The translations under genes were made by a program, and so were the position numbers. Below the pieces are notes generated by a model. It worked only from the letters and a program-made list of their open reading frames with translations. It searched no databases and was not told where the DNA came from. From contig CP136063.1 of the NCBI GenBank assembly GCA_032622095.1, forward strand, positions 121,666,723 through 121,730,722: a stretch of DNA of 64,000 nucleotides, in the 5' to 3' direction. Below are positions 47,654-57,676 of the stretch, piece by piece; position 1 is the stretch's first letter; each line of letters starts with the position of its first letter. The DNA is from Siphonodentalium dalli (Eukaryota; Mollusca; Scaphopoda; Gadilida; Siphonodentaliidae).

Positions 47654-48814
47654 TAGTCCAAGTCTTCTCGTACTAAAACCGGCTAAGATATTGGGATGGA
47701 GGTGCCGGTCTTTAGTCCAAGACCGCTTGTATACCAATCCTATGACACGACTTACGCCCACGATCTGTGGCGGGAATTTGTGGTGTATTTTACTCGATTT
47801 ACCTAGCAAATCAATACATGATGCTATATACATCGGAAAGGCTTACATCTTATGGTCATAATGGTGTATAATAATCTAACTTTAATGTTAAATTACACAT
47901 AGAATATTCCGGTTGATTGACACAAACATCGATTTGTTTCTCTGTTTGTTTACGTTTTAACCGAAAGCCGAAGTGGTCCGAATAAGTTCGGCATAATCCG
48001 CTGTTTGTTCTGGGAATTCTACTTTCCGTTTCTATATATAGCGCGGGTTTTCCGAACAAAAATGGCGAAAACCGATCGCCCGAAAGTCCAGTTTTCTATG
48101 TGCTTTCAGAACAATTCCCGCACTAAAAACTTAATGACATAATGGAGGATCAGAACGGTAGTTTTCGCAAGCAACTTGTCAAAATTGGAGCAAATTAGAA
48201 CTCTTGTGTCTGACTTGCCAAGTTGCCATGCGTGTGGTGTGCATTTGGCATCTGTGTTGATAAAATAATCGGAGAACCGAATCACACAGTTTCGAAATAT
48301 AGTTCTTCCGTTTTAGTGGGACTTTTCAAACTTAAGGTTCATTTATTTAGTGTATTACATTTATATCTCCAATGTTTAATTAATCTATTTATTATTTTAT
48401 TTATTGACACACATAATTACGATGACAATGGAGAATTCATCGTAATTTGCGTTGTTGTCCAAAATCTACGGAATATTTTCAACGGAAAATGCCGAACACA
48501 GTTCGCGAGGTCAACCGAGTTCGCATACTTTTAAAAAATTGTAAACATTGAGGTAAATGTCTCTTTTCGCATTAAATTACCGTTTTAAATTCACAACTGA
48601 TGTGGGTTTCAGATAAAATAGCATGTCTTCTGCGGAAAATATCCGCTTATTGTCGCAATTGTGATATTTTATTTCATATAATTGTGGTTTTATTTGAGCG
48701 GGTGACTAACGCTTAAGTCGTGTCATAAGAATGCATGGGCCTGGAACTCGGACTAAAGACCGGCACCTCCATCCCAATATCTTAGCCGGTTTTAGTACGA
48801 GAATACTTGGACTA
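47654..48814. mobile_element. Mutator-like element, 104-bp ends, 9-bp duplication
   Basis: The ends 47654-47760 and 48711-48814 are inverted copies, sharing TAGTCCAAG, TTCTCGTACTAAAACCGGCT, AAGATATTGGGATGGAGGTG and TATGACACGACTTA. An exact 9-bp duplication GTGAGCAAG flanks them (47645-47653 and 48815-48823). Long terminal repeats with a 9-bp duplication are the definition of Mutator-like elements. Inside, a TATA-like CTATATATAG (about 48033) precedes an ATG in good context (AAAATGGCG, about 48062), but the frame stops after some 26 codons, so no transposase is encoded. Confidence 0.87.
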
Positions 48815-48823
48815 GTGAGCAAG

Positions 48824-50230
48824 GTGCCCAATAAGTCTGATTCCACTTGTGACCTTAATAGTAAGGTGTGAATTGTTGAAACTTTTGCACTCATGAAAAG
48901 GTTGGTGTAAGGATTTATTAAAATAGCTAATCGGTATCACCAAGGTATGGGTTAAACATCTGCCGATCGGCCTCTCGTTTTATTTGGTCAATAAAATTTT
49001 CATTTGGCCAAAAGGTTTTTCGGTCTAGTGTGAACACTGATTGAGGTCTTATGCTAACTCATAGCAATCAAAACAGTCAAACTGTCAAGTCATGTGGTAA
49101 CTGCATGGAGTTGTTTGTATGGCCATTATTTTCCTTTCAGCCCTGTTCAGCCAATCAGAATTCAGGTGACATCTGATTCTCAGAAGGCAATATGAAAACA
49201 CAACACAACAGTAATCAAAGGATGAATTTTATTAAAAGGTTCTATAAATCTTTATTTAATTTCATATATAAATCAGTATAAATGAGTGAATTTATAAAGT
49301 GTAACGGCATCGCATCAATGTTTTAACTTTTTGTCGTTTGATCAACATTTTTAAAAGCGAATTGTCGTCAATGTTTCGACATCAATTTTTGTGTTGTCAA
49401 AATTTTCAACTCAGATTTTTAGTCCGTTGTGGGTTCGAAGTTATCCCGCTTTTATGGCCAGTTGCTTTCGACATTATCGCATTTTTTTCGGCATTTTCAA
49501 CATTTCTTTTTCACACTTTTATGTCAATGTTTTTCTACATTATCACAATTTTTTCCCATATGTAAAAATCAATTTGACATGCTCCCATTCTATAATAATG
49601 ATATCCAATGGTCATTGTATAACAGGAAATAGTGCCAGGTGTACCCAAATGTATTATTGTTGTGCAAACGTGACCCTGACGTCCGGCTTGACGTTTAAAT
49701 CGATGTTTGTGACTATTGTTGATTTAGTTCTAACAAATATAAATTTCAATTTACGCCATTAAATACGTCAAAAGAGTCTTATTTATCTGGGACTATTTAT
49801 TTACTTGTGCAAACAATGCATAGTTACGTGAAACGTCATCGCAGGCCTTTAATATAGAAGCCGCTGCTGGTTTCACGTCACATTTATTGATTTAAGTATG
49901 TTTATAGGAGGTATTGGATCAAATAATAAATAGAATTTACAACAATTCTCCAGTTTGTAGCAAAATTTACAAAACTCGTCCAGTAAGTTAGGTCTGGACC
50001 TCTTCCAAGACTCAGTCCAGACATAATTTGCTGGAATTGTTTTGTAAATTTAAATATAAACTGGGGACTCACTGTAGATCCTCTATTTATATCATTTGGT
50101 TTATAACTGGCTTAAAAAAATTGGCCAATCTTTCCATAAACACATGCTGTCCAATATGATAACTCAAATAATTTTCTTTCAATCCTTTTCATAATTGTAA
50201 ACTAGAGTTATCATAACATACTCTTCACGT
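48824..50230. other. Repeat remnants between two insertions
   Basis: Contains GGGTTAAACATCTGCCGATC (48952) and TTTCATTTGGCCAAAAGG (49000), ends of other repeat copies. 49380-49560 is a T-rich stretch with repeated TTTTCGACATTATCGCA-like phrases. No gene is supported. Confidence 0.45.
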
Positions 50231-51796
50231 TAGGGTCCTGCGAATTGGAGATTTTGATCGAATCGAATATCGAATCGAACTCACGAAATCGAATCGAATA
50301 TCGAATCGAATCATACCTGTGTGTTGCATTCTCAATGAGGCATGTTTTGTCAACGATTAAACGATTTGTGATACGTTCTATGAACTACATGCATGAAGTT
50401 CCATCATAACTTAAGTGGCGATGAACCGTCGTTTGTGATACTATTAACTTCAGTTGATAATTGTCAAGAAAAAATACAGATTAAAACGTCCATGCGGCCG
50501 TCACGACGATTAATATATAACCACTAAACGGATTATCGGAACTAAAATCACGCGAAATTTGTACAATTTGCATGCAAATCGGCATTCGGAACCACCTGTT
50601 GTTATAAACTTAAACATGCAACAACAGTCGCAGGGTAGCCTGTTTATGTAGTGCTGGATGCTTCTTGGACAGATAAATTCCATAGGTGGGTGGTTGTCCC
50701 AGATGCTTGTGATTTATACACCATCTTGCATTCATCACATGTGTAAGTCCCTGCCCTGCCTGCATTTTTGTCATGTTTAAAATAAACATGAACAACGGAC
50801 GACATTTTGTCAAGTGTCAAAGAACGCTCCGAAACTGAAAGTCATTAAAGAAAACACCGCCAAAATGCACTTTTCGACGCCGGGAACATGTGTTGTTTAT
50901 CATTCTCATTTTATACGAATAAATATTAATATTGCAAGTGTTTGTAGTGCTATAGACGAAAAAGGCCCTATACCTGATTTAATTCCCCACATGCACACAT
51001 TCACAATCAGATATTATATAGACACCAATTTGCTGATGTCCAGTTATCCTGTTTTGTTTAGTTTTGTATTCAACAATTATAGTTGTATGGTAGAGGCATG
51101 AATATATTCCGCCGTCCAAAATATCCCGCTACTCTGACTTGGCTAATCAACTTGAACTCAAGTTGGAAGGACACGCTGGATGCCATGTTGTTGCGAAATA
51201 AAACATGTGATCGCCGCATGATCATATTAGTAGTTGAATCTGATTGGCTACTTCGAATAAATCGCACGACTCAATCGTAGAAAATCAAAATTATATTATT
51301 CCTTGCGGGGCCGATCGTGCGACAAAATGTCGTACGATTTTCCACCGCACATGCTACGATTTGACCCGTAACCGATGCCCGATATTTGGCATACGATAAA
51401 TATTGTATCGAGTGCGGCGCGCTTAGCTATTTTAATTTACGCGCGTCGTCGGTCCATTGGCTATCTCCGAGCTTTTGGCTACCATTTTGAAAGCTAGAAT
51501 TCAGACGTATTTAGTCGTCCTATAGTGGCTAACTGCTGGCTATATGTACTTATATTTAATATCATGCGAATTTTCGCGATGTACAATAAGAATTATAAGG
51601 TGCATATATACATACATTTCTGGAATTAATTGGCACAGAAACAGCTCAGATCGACGTGTGTACTTGTCTGTAAATAGACTATATTTCCGTCAGTGTATAT
51701 TCAAAATTTCGAGTTGGCAATTTCGACTCGAATTCGAATCGAATTTGACTTTCGAATCGAATCTCGATTCGAATATCGAATATTCGCAGGACCCTA
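50231..51796 (-). mobile_element. hAT transposon with BED-finger remnant
   Basis: Termini TAGGGTCCTGCGAAT and ATTCGCAGGACCCTA are inverted, each followed inward by runs of GAATCGAATATCGAATC-type repeats. The exact 8-bp duplication CTTCACGT lies at 50223-50230 and 51797-51804. TAGGG termini with 8-bp duplications are typical of hAT elements. A BED-type zinc-finger frame sits inside on the minus strand (50644-50805), as expected for the N-terminus of a hAT transposase; the catalytic region is absent or unrecognisable. Confidence 0.9.
50644..50805 (-). pseudogene. BED zinc-finger fragment of a hAT transposase
   Basis: Minus-strand frame of 53 codons from ATG at 50805. Residues VYFKHDKNAGRAGTYTCDEC give an aromatic pair followed by the C-x2-C of a BED finger, and GTTTHLWN is where the finger's Thr-x-L segment lies. 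The frame then shifts: the expected H-x4-H part (LSKKHPAL) is read in the neighbouring phase, so one small deletion has broken the domain. BED fingers bind transposon ends or host promoters. The position inside hAT termini supports the call. Confidence 0.7.
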
Positions 51797-51828
51797 CTTC
51801 ACGTGTAACTATAATAAACAATCTATTT

Positions 51829-52135
51829 CTAGAAGTCTTTCTTATTCATCCCGAATGGTTGAAGCGTTCTCAGTCGGTACATCCAGTTGATCTCCGCTGA
51901 TTTCCTCTTCATTTTTGAGGAATATGTCTCTGGTCAGTTTTCAGGACATATATAACTTGGTATTTTAAGTTGACTGGGTGTTTTGTTATACGGAAGTGGT
52001 CAGCTACTGTGGTGTCCTTTTGATTATTAATATCGTAATAGTGTTCTGATAGACGAATGCCAAATTCGAGTAATGTTTCGCCGACATATTGCTTGTGGCA
52101 TGTTCTGAAATAGATCAGGTTTTCCCAGCGACGTT
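51829..52135 (-). pseudogene. GIY-YIG endonuclease end of a Penelope-like element
   Basis: Minus strand, 52135 downward: ENLIYFRTCHKQYVGET, the LIY and YVG halves of a GIY-YIG nuclease, with YVGET at 52074-52088, followed by R-L-S-E-H (catalytic Arg and the conserved downstream His) and ADHF. A frameshift near 51920 moves the frame, after which NWMYRLRTLQPFGMNKKDF ends in TAG at 51829-51831, the conserved C-terminal W..L.TL.P.G.N block. Penelope-like elements carry this domain after the reverse transcriptase, so this is a 5'-truncated, dead copy. No reverse transcriptase lies upstream; a foldback element starts at 52187. Confidence 0.85.
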
Positions 52136-52186
52136 CAACGTCACAACGTCTTGTCCAATCAAAGCGCGTTTCATATAATAAAAAAG

Positions 52187-52316
52187 TTATCGCATTGTTT
52201 TTTGGTTGACACGAGGAATTGTCAGCCCTTGGAAGTCAATATTCACCTTGGCCTTGGTGAATATTGACTTCCTCGGGTTGACAATTCCTCATGTCAACCT
52301 CGAAACAATGCGATAA
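52187..52316. mobile_element. 130-bp foldback palindrome
   Basis: TTATCGCATTGTTTTTTGG pairs with the CGAAACAATGCGATAA end; GTTGACACGAGGAATTGTCA and GGAAGTCAATATTCACC also have inverted partners, meeting at CCTTGG-CCTTGG. Arms are about 65 nt with a few mismatches. AT-rich TATATAAT sequence on both sides may belong to it. No transposase. Confidence 0.87.
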
Positions 52317-52725
52317 TTGTATATAATTCAGATCCAGATTTATCATGCACGCTCTTCACCTGTATAGATTTGGTTCGATTGATTGATTTTGAAAATGTTA
52401 TCCTTTCTATCCATGCGACATATAGACAGATGCTATTCGAAGCAGTAACTTATCTGGTCTTTCTCATATTCCATGTTTAGTTTACGATTGATAACCCCGC
52501 ATAGGTATTAACACATGTAATGATGTACCTTGACATTTAGCACATGTGGATATATTCTGGTCTTATGCCTTATAATCTCTCTTTCCAGTTATCTTCACTT
52601 ATCATGTACAGGTGTATATTCAATTGCAGATTAATGGTTTTGTTGTGGTAGTCAGTATGTTTGAAGATTTGGGTTTATCATCTGCCAATCATGATCGGCC
52701 TTTCATTCTATTTACTGTTTGATTA

Positions 52726-53883
52726 CGAATAATAATTTACATTCAGTATACTGATGAATGATCCATTATTTATTTGGAGAGGTTTTTTGATAATCAGTTG
52801 CAGAAAATATAGGATATCCAATTCATATGGTCAAGGAAATATTCAGATAATATACTTAAAATATAAACAAACGGCTGGTATTAAGGCTTATTATTCCCAA
52901 GTGAATTACTTGTCAGTGACTATCCAGCCATGAAAGTGTTAAACTTCATGTGTCATAACTTCATTGATCTTTTGAATATGACGTCATGTCCATTCATATT
53001 AAATGTATTCTGAAGGCTTCCCATCGATGTCCGCATCAACATTCATTATAGCCTGTCATGTTGGGACGTTTCTGATCAAATTATCTTTAAAAACATTAAT
53101 TGTGTGCCAACTGATGTCCCGTCAAATAATGTCGTGATGTAATGTAATTAAAGGTCCATGACATTTTGGAGCCTCAAATTTGATCTTGTATTATTTAATT
53201 TTGTCACACTCCTGCTCAATTCCAGGGATAAAAAATGGGTCAGAAAGTCTTATTGAAATTAGCATTTCATAACTTAAAGTCAATCAAGATGTTTGCGGTG
53301 AAAAATCATAGTTTGATAAGCCATTATTACCAAGAAGAATATGAAAAAATAGAACTAATTCTTCTTTCTTTCATTATCAATAATCCTCCAGGGATGAGAT
53401 TCCACATGTTGAAACAAATGCTTGTAAATAGCTGAGTCAGGATTATGTTATCTGCAAAGAAAGATAACTCTAAAATACAGACACTGTTGATTATGATCAG
53501 ATGTTGGGCATGTGCGTATTTCCTCATTTGTAACTTAATCACAACAGCAATGGCTGCACTTATGTCACCTACATTATGTTATTGGCTAAGATATTAAAAA
53601 CAAAAGATCAACATTACTTGTAATACTTTAGATCATAAATTATCTGGCAAATAACATAATGAGTAGAATTCAGACACCTTTGAGAAGCAAATCTATTTTT
53701 AGGTGATATTACGCTAATACAGTGGCATTTAATATCACATGTGATATTTATATTTATTATTTGATCGGCGGAATTTCAATAACTTTATATCACTTAGCAA
53801 ATGTCTTGAGAGCCTCTAATAAATGACAAAGGAAATAATCAATTATAATCACATACTTATCCATAGTTTATCATTGATAAATG
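52726..53883. other. Gene-poor stretch
   Basis: No recognisable exon or repeat. A plus frame at 53235-53435 (66 codons) has no motif. Confidence 0.35.
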
Positions 53884-53965
53884 TGCAAAAGCAAACAACC
53901 CTATGGGATGATTGCTTAAAAATATGCAAAAGACCAACAACCCTATGGGATGATTGCTTAAAAAT
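53884..53965. repeat. 41-bp direct duplication
   Basis: TGCAAAAG..CAACAACCCTATG then GGATGATTGCTTAAAAAT occurs twice, starting at 53884 and 53925. Its sequence is unrelated to the 41-bp satellite at 28-33 kb. Confidence 0.88.
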
Positions 53966-54541
53966 GTGCGAGTCACTTTGCCAGTGTGTGAATGTTGGCT
54001 TATAATTTCAATTGAACTCATTTCCGAGCAATATAGTGAGAGATTGTGAGAGATAGAAAGAGTAGCATTCAGTGTGACTGACAATATTCTTGCATCGAAG
54101 CACAATGATAACTGATATGACTCTCAATGACTGCTTTGAAGCTCAGTCTATATGCCAATGAATGGACATTGTGACGGAGTCGCCTTTGAATGTGATATTC
54201 AATCAATCTCGTGTTGGTTAATACTCATCATGTGTATAAATATTATATTGTTGATGTGCTTACCTGAGCTAATTACTTGTATACCTGACACCAGGTGTAC
54301 TACCCAATGATTTTCCGTTAGGTAAACATTGACAAACGATTGATGCCGATGTCTTCTGTTTTATCTCCACCCACTGCAGACACGAGTGTGAGAAGCGTGA
54401 AGGATTTCTAAACATCTGTATTAATTCTGAACATCGTGAAATGATATTTGAGATATTATTGGAACTTTAATAGTTGAATAGGATAATCGGAGATGGAAGA
54501 GAAAGTGGCTGTTAAAAAGCTCCGAAAGGATCTTACTCGGC
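53966..54541. other. Non-coding stretch
   Basis: Nothing recognised between the small duplication and the outer arm of the nested block. Confidence 0.35.
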
Positions 54542-54885
54542 AAGATTGGTATTATTACTTCTCTAAACTATTTCCCCCGTTTCTATAATACTTGGTACAC
54601 CCACTCCATTCTCGGCTCCCAGGCCTTCGGTACTTATTATACCCACCAACAAATTAAGTGGGGGAATACTGGCTTTTATATATTCACTTGGTCCTCCATC
54701 CGTCTGTCCATCCATTCTGAAAGATGTCTCAACCATGGCTTATTGGACCTTCCATTCTAAAACTTCCATTCTAAACCTTCCATTCTTAACCCTTTCATGT
54801 TGGAAGCAGTGCTGGTGCAGTTTTAACTCGTTTGGGACATGATTCTTTTGAGAAAATATTACTCACAGGCGTGATTGTTTGCAGA

Positions 54886-55396
54886 AATGCTAACTTTTAT
54901 ATAATTTTATAGCAACTTATGCTTTTATTCAATGTTGGGTCAGACCATTTGCCATGGCAGAATTCTCCACGTGACAACTCATACTATATGGGTGATCATC
55001 CGTAGTCTATAAATCTTCTAGAAATTTTGGGTGGATACCACCAAATTGCGAACGGTTGCTATAGCAACCTATTTTCGGAAATTTATGTGTTTGGGTCTGT
55101 AATTTTGCTATATGACAATATGTTTGCGACATTTTGAATGTTAAATGATCCAGGAATATTTTGCCAATATCTGGAACTAGCCTTGCTCAAGAATCACCCA
55201 ACACTGACATAGGGCGCCATTCAAAATGGCTGCCAAAGCCCCGTTTTCTAATGTTAAAATGCTAATTTTTATATCATTTTATAGCAATGTATGCGTTAAT
55301 TTAATGCTGGGTCAGACTGTTTGTCATGACAGAATTCTCCACATGACAACTCATCTATTATATATTTTGAAAGATCTGTGTGTGTATGTGTTTGTT

Positions 55397-55434
<38 letters not shown>

Positions 55435-56515
55435 AAATCGATGGACTCAAAAACGACTAAGCCAATTTCGATGAAATTTGGTATTTGGATGTGTTTTCGG
55501 CCGGAGACGAACATAGGCATATTTATTTGTCCGTGCGAGGTCAACTTTTCACGTGCGGAGGTCAAATCTGTTTTTACGCCGTTTTTGCGCTAATATATTT
55601 CAGTTCGGTGCTCACAAATCGATTCGATATAGCGCGAATAATAAATTGCCAGTCATATAATTTGCACGGTTAGAATCTGTGGCGTGTCCTCTTTCCAACG
55701 ATATATAATATGTATGTATCCGTTTTAGTTATCTGCCTCAATTATTAGGTACAAGTGGTCCGATGCTTTTATCGGGATAAAATCAATGCGTAAATTCTAT
55801 GACGTCGTCAGAGGTCATAAAGTTAGATTACGTTAACTCTCACCCTGCCGATGCATTTGACTGTGTCGCGTTAACTCATCACCGGCCCAGGTATCCGCAA
55901 ATGACATTGGGCTATATATCTCGGAAACGGGTGTAGCTATCGACTTGAAATTTGGTATGTGAATGTATCTTGCCCCGGATACGAATTTTATCGGGTCGCC
56001 GAGCACGTGCGACGCCAGCTTCGCGCATGCGCAGACGAGATCTCGGAAACGGGTTGAGATATTGACTTTAAATTTGGTATGTGAATGTATCTTGCCCCGG
56101 ATACGAATTTTATCGGGTCGCCGAGCACGTGCGACACCAGCTTCGCGCATGCGCAGACCAGATCTAGGAAACGGGTGGAGCAATCGACTTGAAATTTGGT
56201 TTTTTAATAGCCCGGACGAAGTCGGGTCACCTTCTAGTAATATATATATGGGTGATCATCCATAAACTATAACCACCAAATTGCAAATTTCGGAAAATTA
56301 TGTGTTTGGGGGCCTGTAATTTTGCTATACGAGATGTCTGCCTGCGACATTTGGGATCAAATGTAATTAATTTCCAAAGAAATAGGATCCAGGAATATAC
56401 TTGCCCCTGCTTCTTGTTCCTTCCACTGAAGGGGTCAAGATTCACCTGCATTGGTGATTGCCAACCGAAAACTTGTCTACGGCTTATAGGCTACTGGGCG
56501 CCGCTATTTTGGAAC
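54886..56515 (+). repeat. Two tandem 372-bp units, second split by a Helitron
   Basis: Unit 1 starts at 54886 and unit 2 at 55258, both AATGCTAA-TTTTTATAT. They share TTTTATAGCAA, GAATTCTCCAC, TGACAACTCA, GGGTGATCATCC, TTATGTGTTTGGG and GATCCAGGAATAT. Unit 2 contains the 884-bp Helitron between TGACAACTCA and GGGTGATCATCC. Both units finish near GGGCGCC followed by an ATTTTGG-like phrase. Confidence 0.8.
55354..56237 (+). mobile_element. Non-autonomous Helitron, complete, plus strand
   Basis: Starts TCTATTATATATTTTG after A at 55353, passes through a TG microsatellite (55376-55430), and ends with the hairpin CCCGGACGAAGTCGGG, then TCACCTT and CTAG at 56234-56237, followed by T. The empty site in the tandem partner unit (A54981, T54982) confirms the ends. 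Three 122-bp repeats (starting 55918, 56040 and 56162: ATCTCGGAAACGGGT ... CGCGCATGCGCAGA) fill the 3' half. Architecture parallels the minus-strand Helitron at 1890-3163. No Rep/helicase. Confidence 0.9.
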
Positions 56516-56820
56516 AATGACATCACGAATCACGGCACGCGACCCCCCAAGTAACGCCAAAAATAGGTTACACCTTCCTGGACCCCTCACTGAGTGATCG
56601 GCCTATATTGAATATATGTTACTATATATGCGCAAAACAATTAATTATAAAAGAATCATTCGCTGATAACAAGTGCATGAAGTGGGAAATAGATATATCC
56701 GTTTCCCGTCCTGTAGATAATGATATGGGAAACGGATATCTGTTTCCTGTCCTAAATGAGTTAAAGATCTCTTAAATTTCTCTTTTAGATGTGAGTCTCC
56801 CTTAGGGAGCCTCGCATATT

Positions 56821-57440
56821 ATAAAACTTGGCTGCCAGTGGTCATCTTGGATTTTACTCTTTGCATGACTAAATCCATCAACACAACCTACAGGCCACAT
56901 CCCTCATCCGATTGTCACCACACTTAATAAGGATCTTCAGGGTGACCTCTAGATGGGAGCCAACGATATTTACCAAATTTAAAACAAAAAAATACATTTA
57001 TTGAATCTTTTTGACTTTCCTTCTTTATCATTCTATCGACGGCTCAATATAAAATGAACACTTCCCCCAAGTTGAGCTACAGTGTCATTGACACATTCGT
57101 TAACTGATAAGCTCACTATAAGCTCACTATAAAGATCACTGAAGTACCATAATTTGTTCCCATATACCATATAATATGGTAATTATAACTAGTTTGGACC
57201 TATATTATCTCCTAACACAATTAATATGTTCCTTAAATGTTAAATTTTTAAACTAGATCCTGGATTCCATGTCCTTTTTAAAGCCTGATTCCAGATTCCA
57301 AAGGGTTTTAAAGGGGGGGGGGGGGGTGGTACCATCATATAAATTAGGATGTGGTTGGTACAAGTTACTCCTGCAATTACAAATATCATCCATATTAATT
57401 CAATTTCTTCTATATTTTCGCTATTAATCTATCATTGATC
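56821..57440. repeat. Repeat ending in CAAGTTGAGCTACAGTGTC, plus simple runs
   Basis: TTGGATTTTACTCTTTGCAT, CATCCCTCATCCGATTG and CAAGTTGAGCTACAGTGTCA match the element at 60381-60759, in part order. It is followed by a short TAAGCTCACTA duplication and a long G run near 57315-57328. Confidence 0.55.
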
Positions 57441-57676
57441 TTATAAGATTGGTACTGTTACTTCTTTAAACTATTCCCCTGTTGAACCGCTTCATGACAC
57501 AGGGAGGATACCAACTGTTTAACTAGTTTCATGACCATGCAATGTTGTGGGACATACCCCCACGTAATTTGTTGGTGGGGTATTAAATAAATACCAAAGG
57601 CCTGGGAGCCGAGAATGGAGTAGGTATACCAAGTATTATAGAAACGGGGGAAATAGTTTAAAGAAGTAACAATATC

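Larger units (their letters stand above)
45844..52725 (+). repeat. Large decayed composite repeat
   Basis: Opens with ACCATACCATGTATGGTACA and CCGTCTGTCTGTCCGTC, continues with diverged units sharing ATGATRACACACYCTTCACC, TGTATAGTTT and TTGGTATCGATTG (about 46010, 46180, 46830, 46980, 47270, 50210, 52350), and ends like the 10985 element with ATCTGCCAATCATGATCGGC near 52680. A second end-like block lies at 48952. It is interrupted by the Mutator-like element, the hAT element, a Penelope fragment and a foldback. The extent is inferred. Confidence 0.5.
54827..56760. mobile_element. TTAA element with CTCRTTTRGGACA ends
   Basis: TTAA at 54823-54826 and 56761-56764. Termini CTCGTTTGGGACATGA and, inverted, CTCATTTAGGACAGGA. 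The right subterminal part has a hairpin of ATATCCGTTTCCCGTCCTG and its inverse. The interior consists of two tandem 372-bp units, the second of which holds a Helitron. The target matches piggyBac preference but the ends do not begin with CCC. No transposase frame. Confidence 0.72.
54790..56820 (+). mobile_element. TTAA MITE, CCCTTTCATGA family, split
   Basis: Left piece 54790-54822 (CCCTTTCATGTTGGAAGC, GCTGGTGCAG) after TTAA at 54786-54789. The right piece resumes at 56765 with AGAT and contains GATGTGAGTCTCCCTTAGGG and AGCCTCGCATAT. Between them lies the 54827-56760 insertion, placed at the TTAA of the family's CAGCATTAAAGAT. The true right end is missing; sequence of another repeat follows. 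Confidence 0.68.
54542..57676. mobile_element. Outer inverted-repeat block enclosing nested insertions
   Basis: 54542-54675 and the reverse complement of 57545-57676 share TTACTTCTCTAAACTATTTC (one change), CCCGTTTCTATAATACTTGG, CTCCATTCTCGGCTCCCAGG and CACCAACAAATTA. A third, direct-orientation partial copy of the end lies at about 57446-57480. Target duplications are not evident, so it may be a long-TIR transposon or an inverted duplication. Inside are TTCCATTCTAAA repeats (54755-54790), the MITE, the TTAA element and the Helitron. Confidence 0.6.

Noticed and set aside
49391-49762. 123-codon plus frame rich in Phe and Ser
   Set aside because: T-rich low-complexity DNA gives long runs of Phe/Leu/Ser; no motif or splice sites.
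51544-51900. 118-codon plus frame
   Set aside because: It crosses the right end of the hAT element and is filled by TCGAAT-type terminal repeats.
55296-55565. Minus-strand protein with poly(Thr-His)
   Set aside because: It is the TG microsatellite of the Helitron read in frame.
55833-56265. Overlapping open frames of 100-116 codons on both strands
   Set aside because: They come from the 122-bp GC-richer repeats of the Helitron, which lack stops; no motif.
54542-57676. Assigning the outer inverted block to a named transposon superfamily
   Set aside because: No target duplication could be found at its ends, and a third partial copy of the end complicates the boundary.
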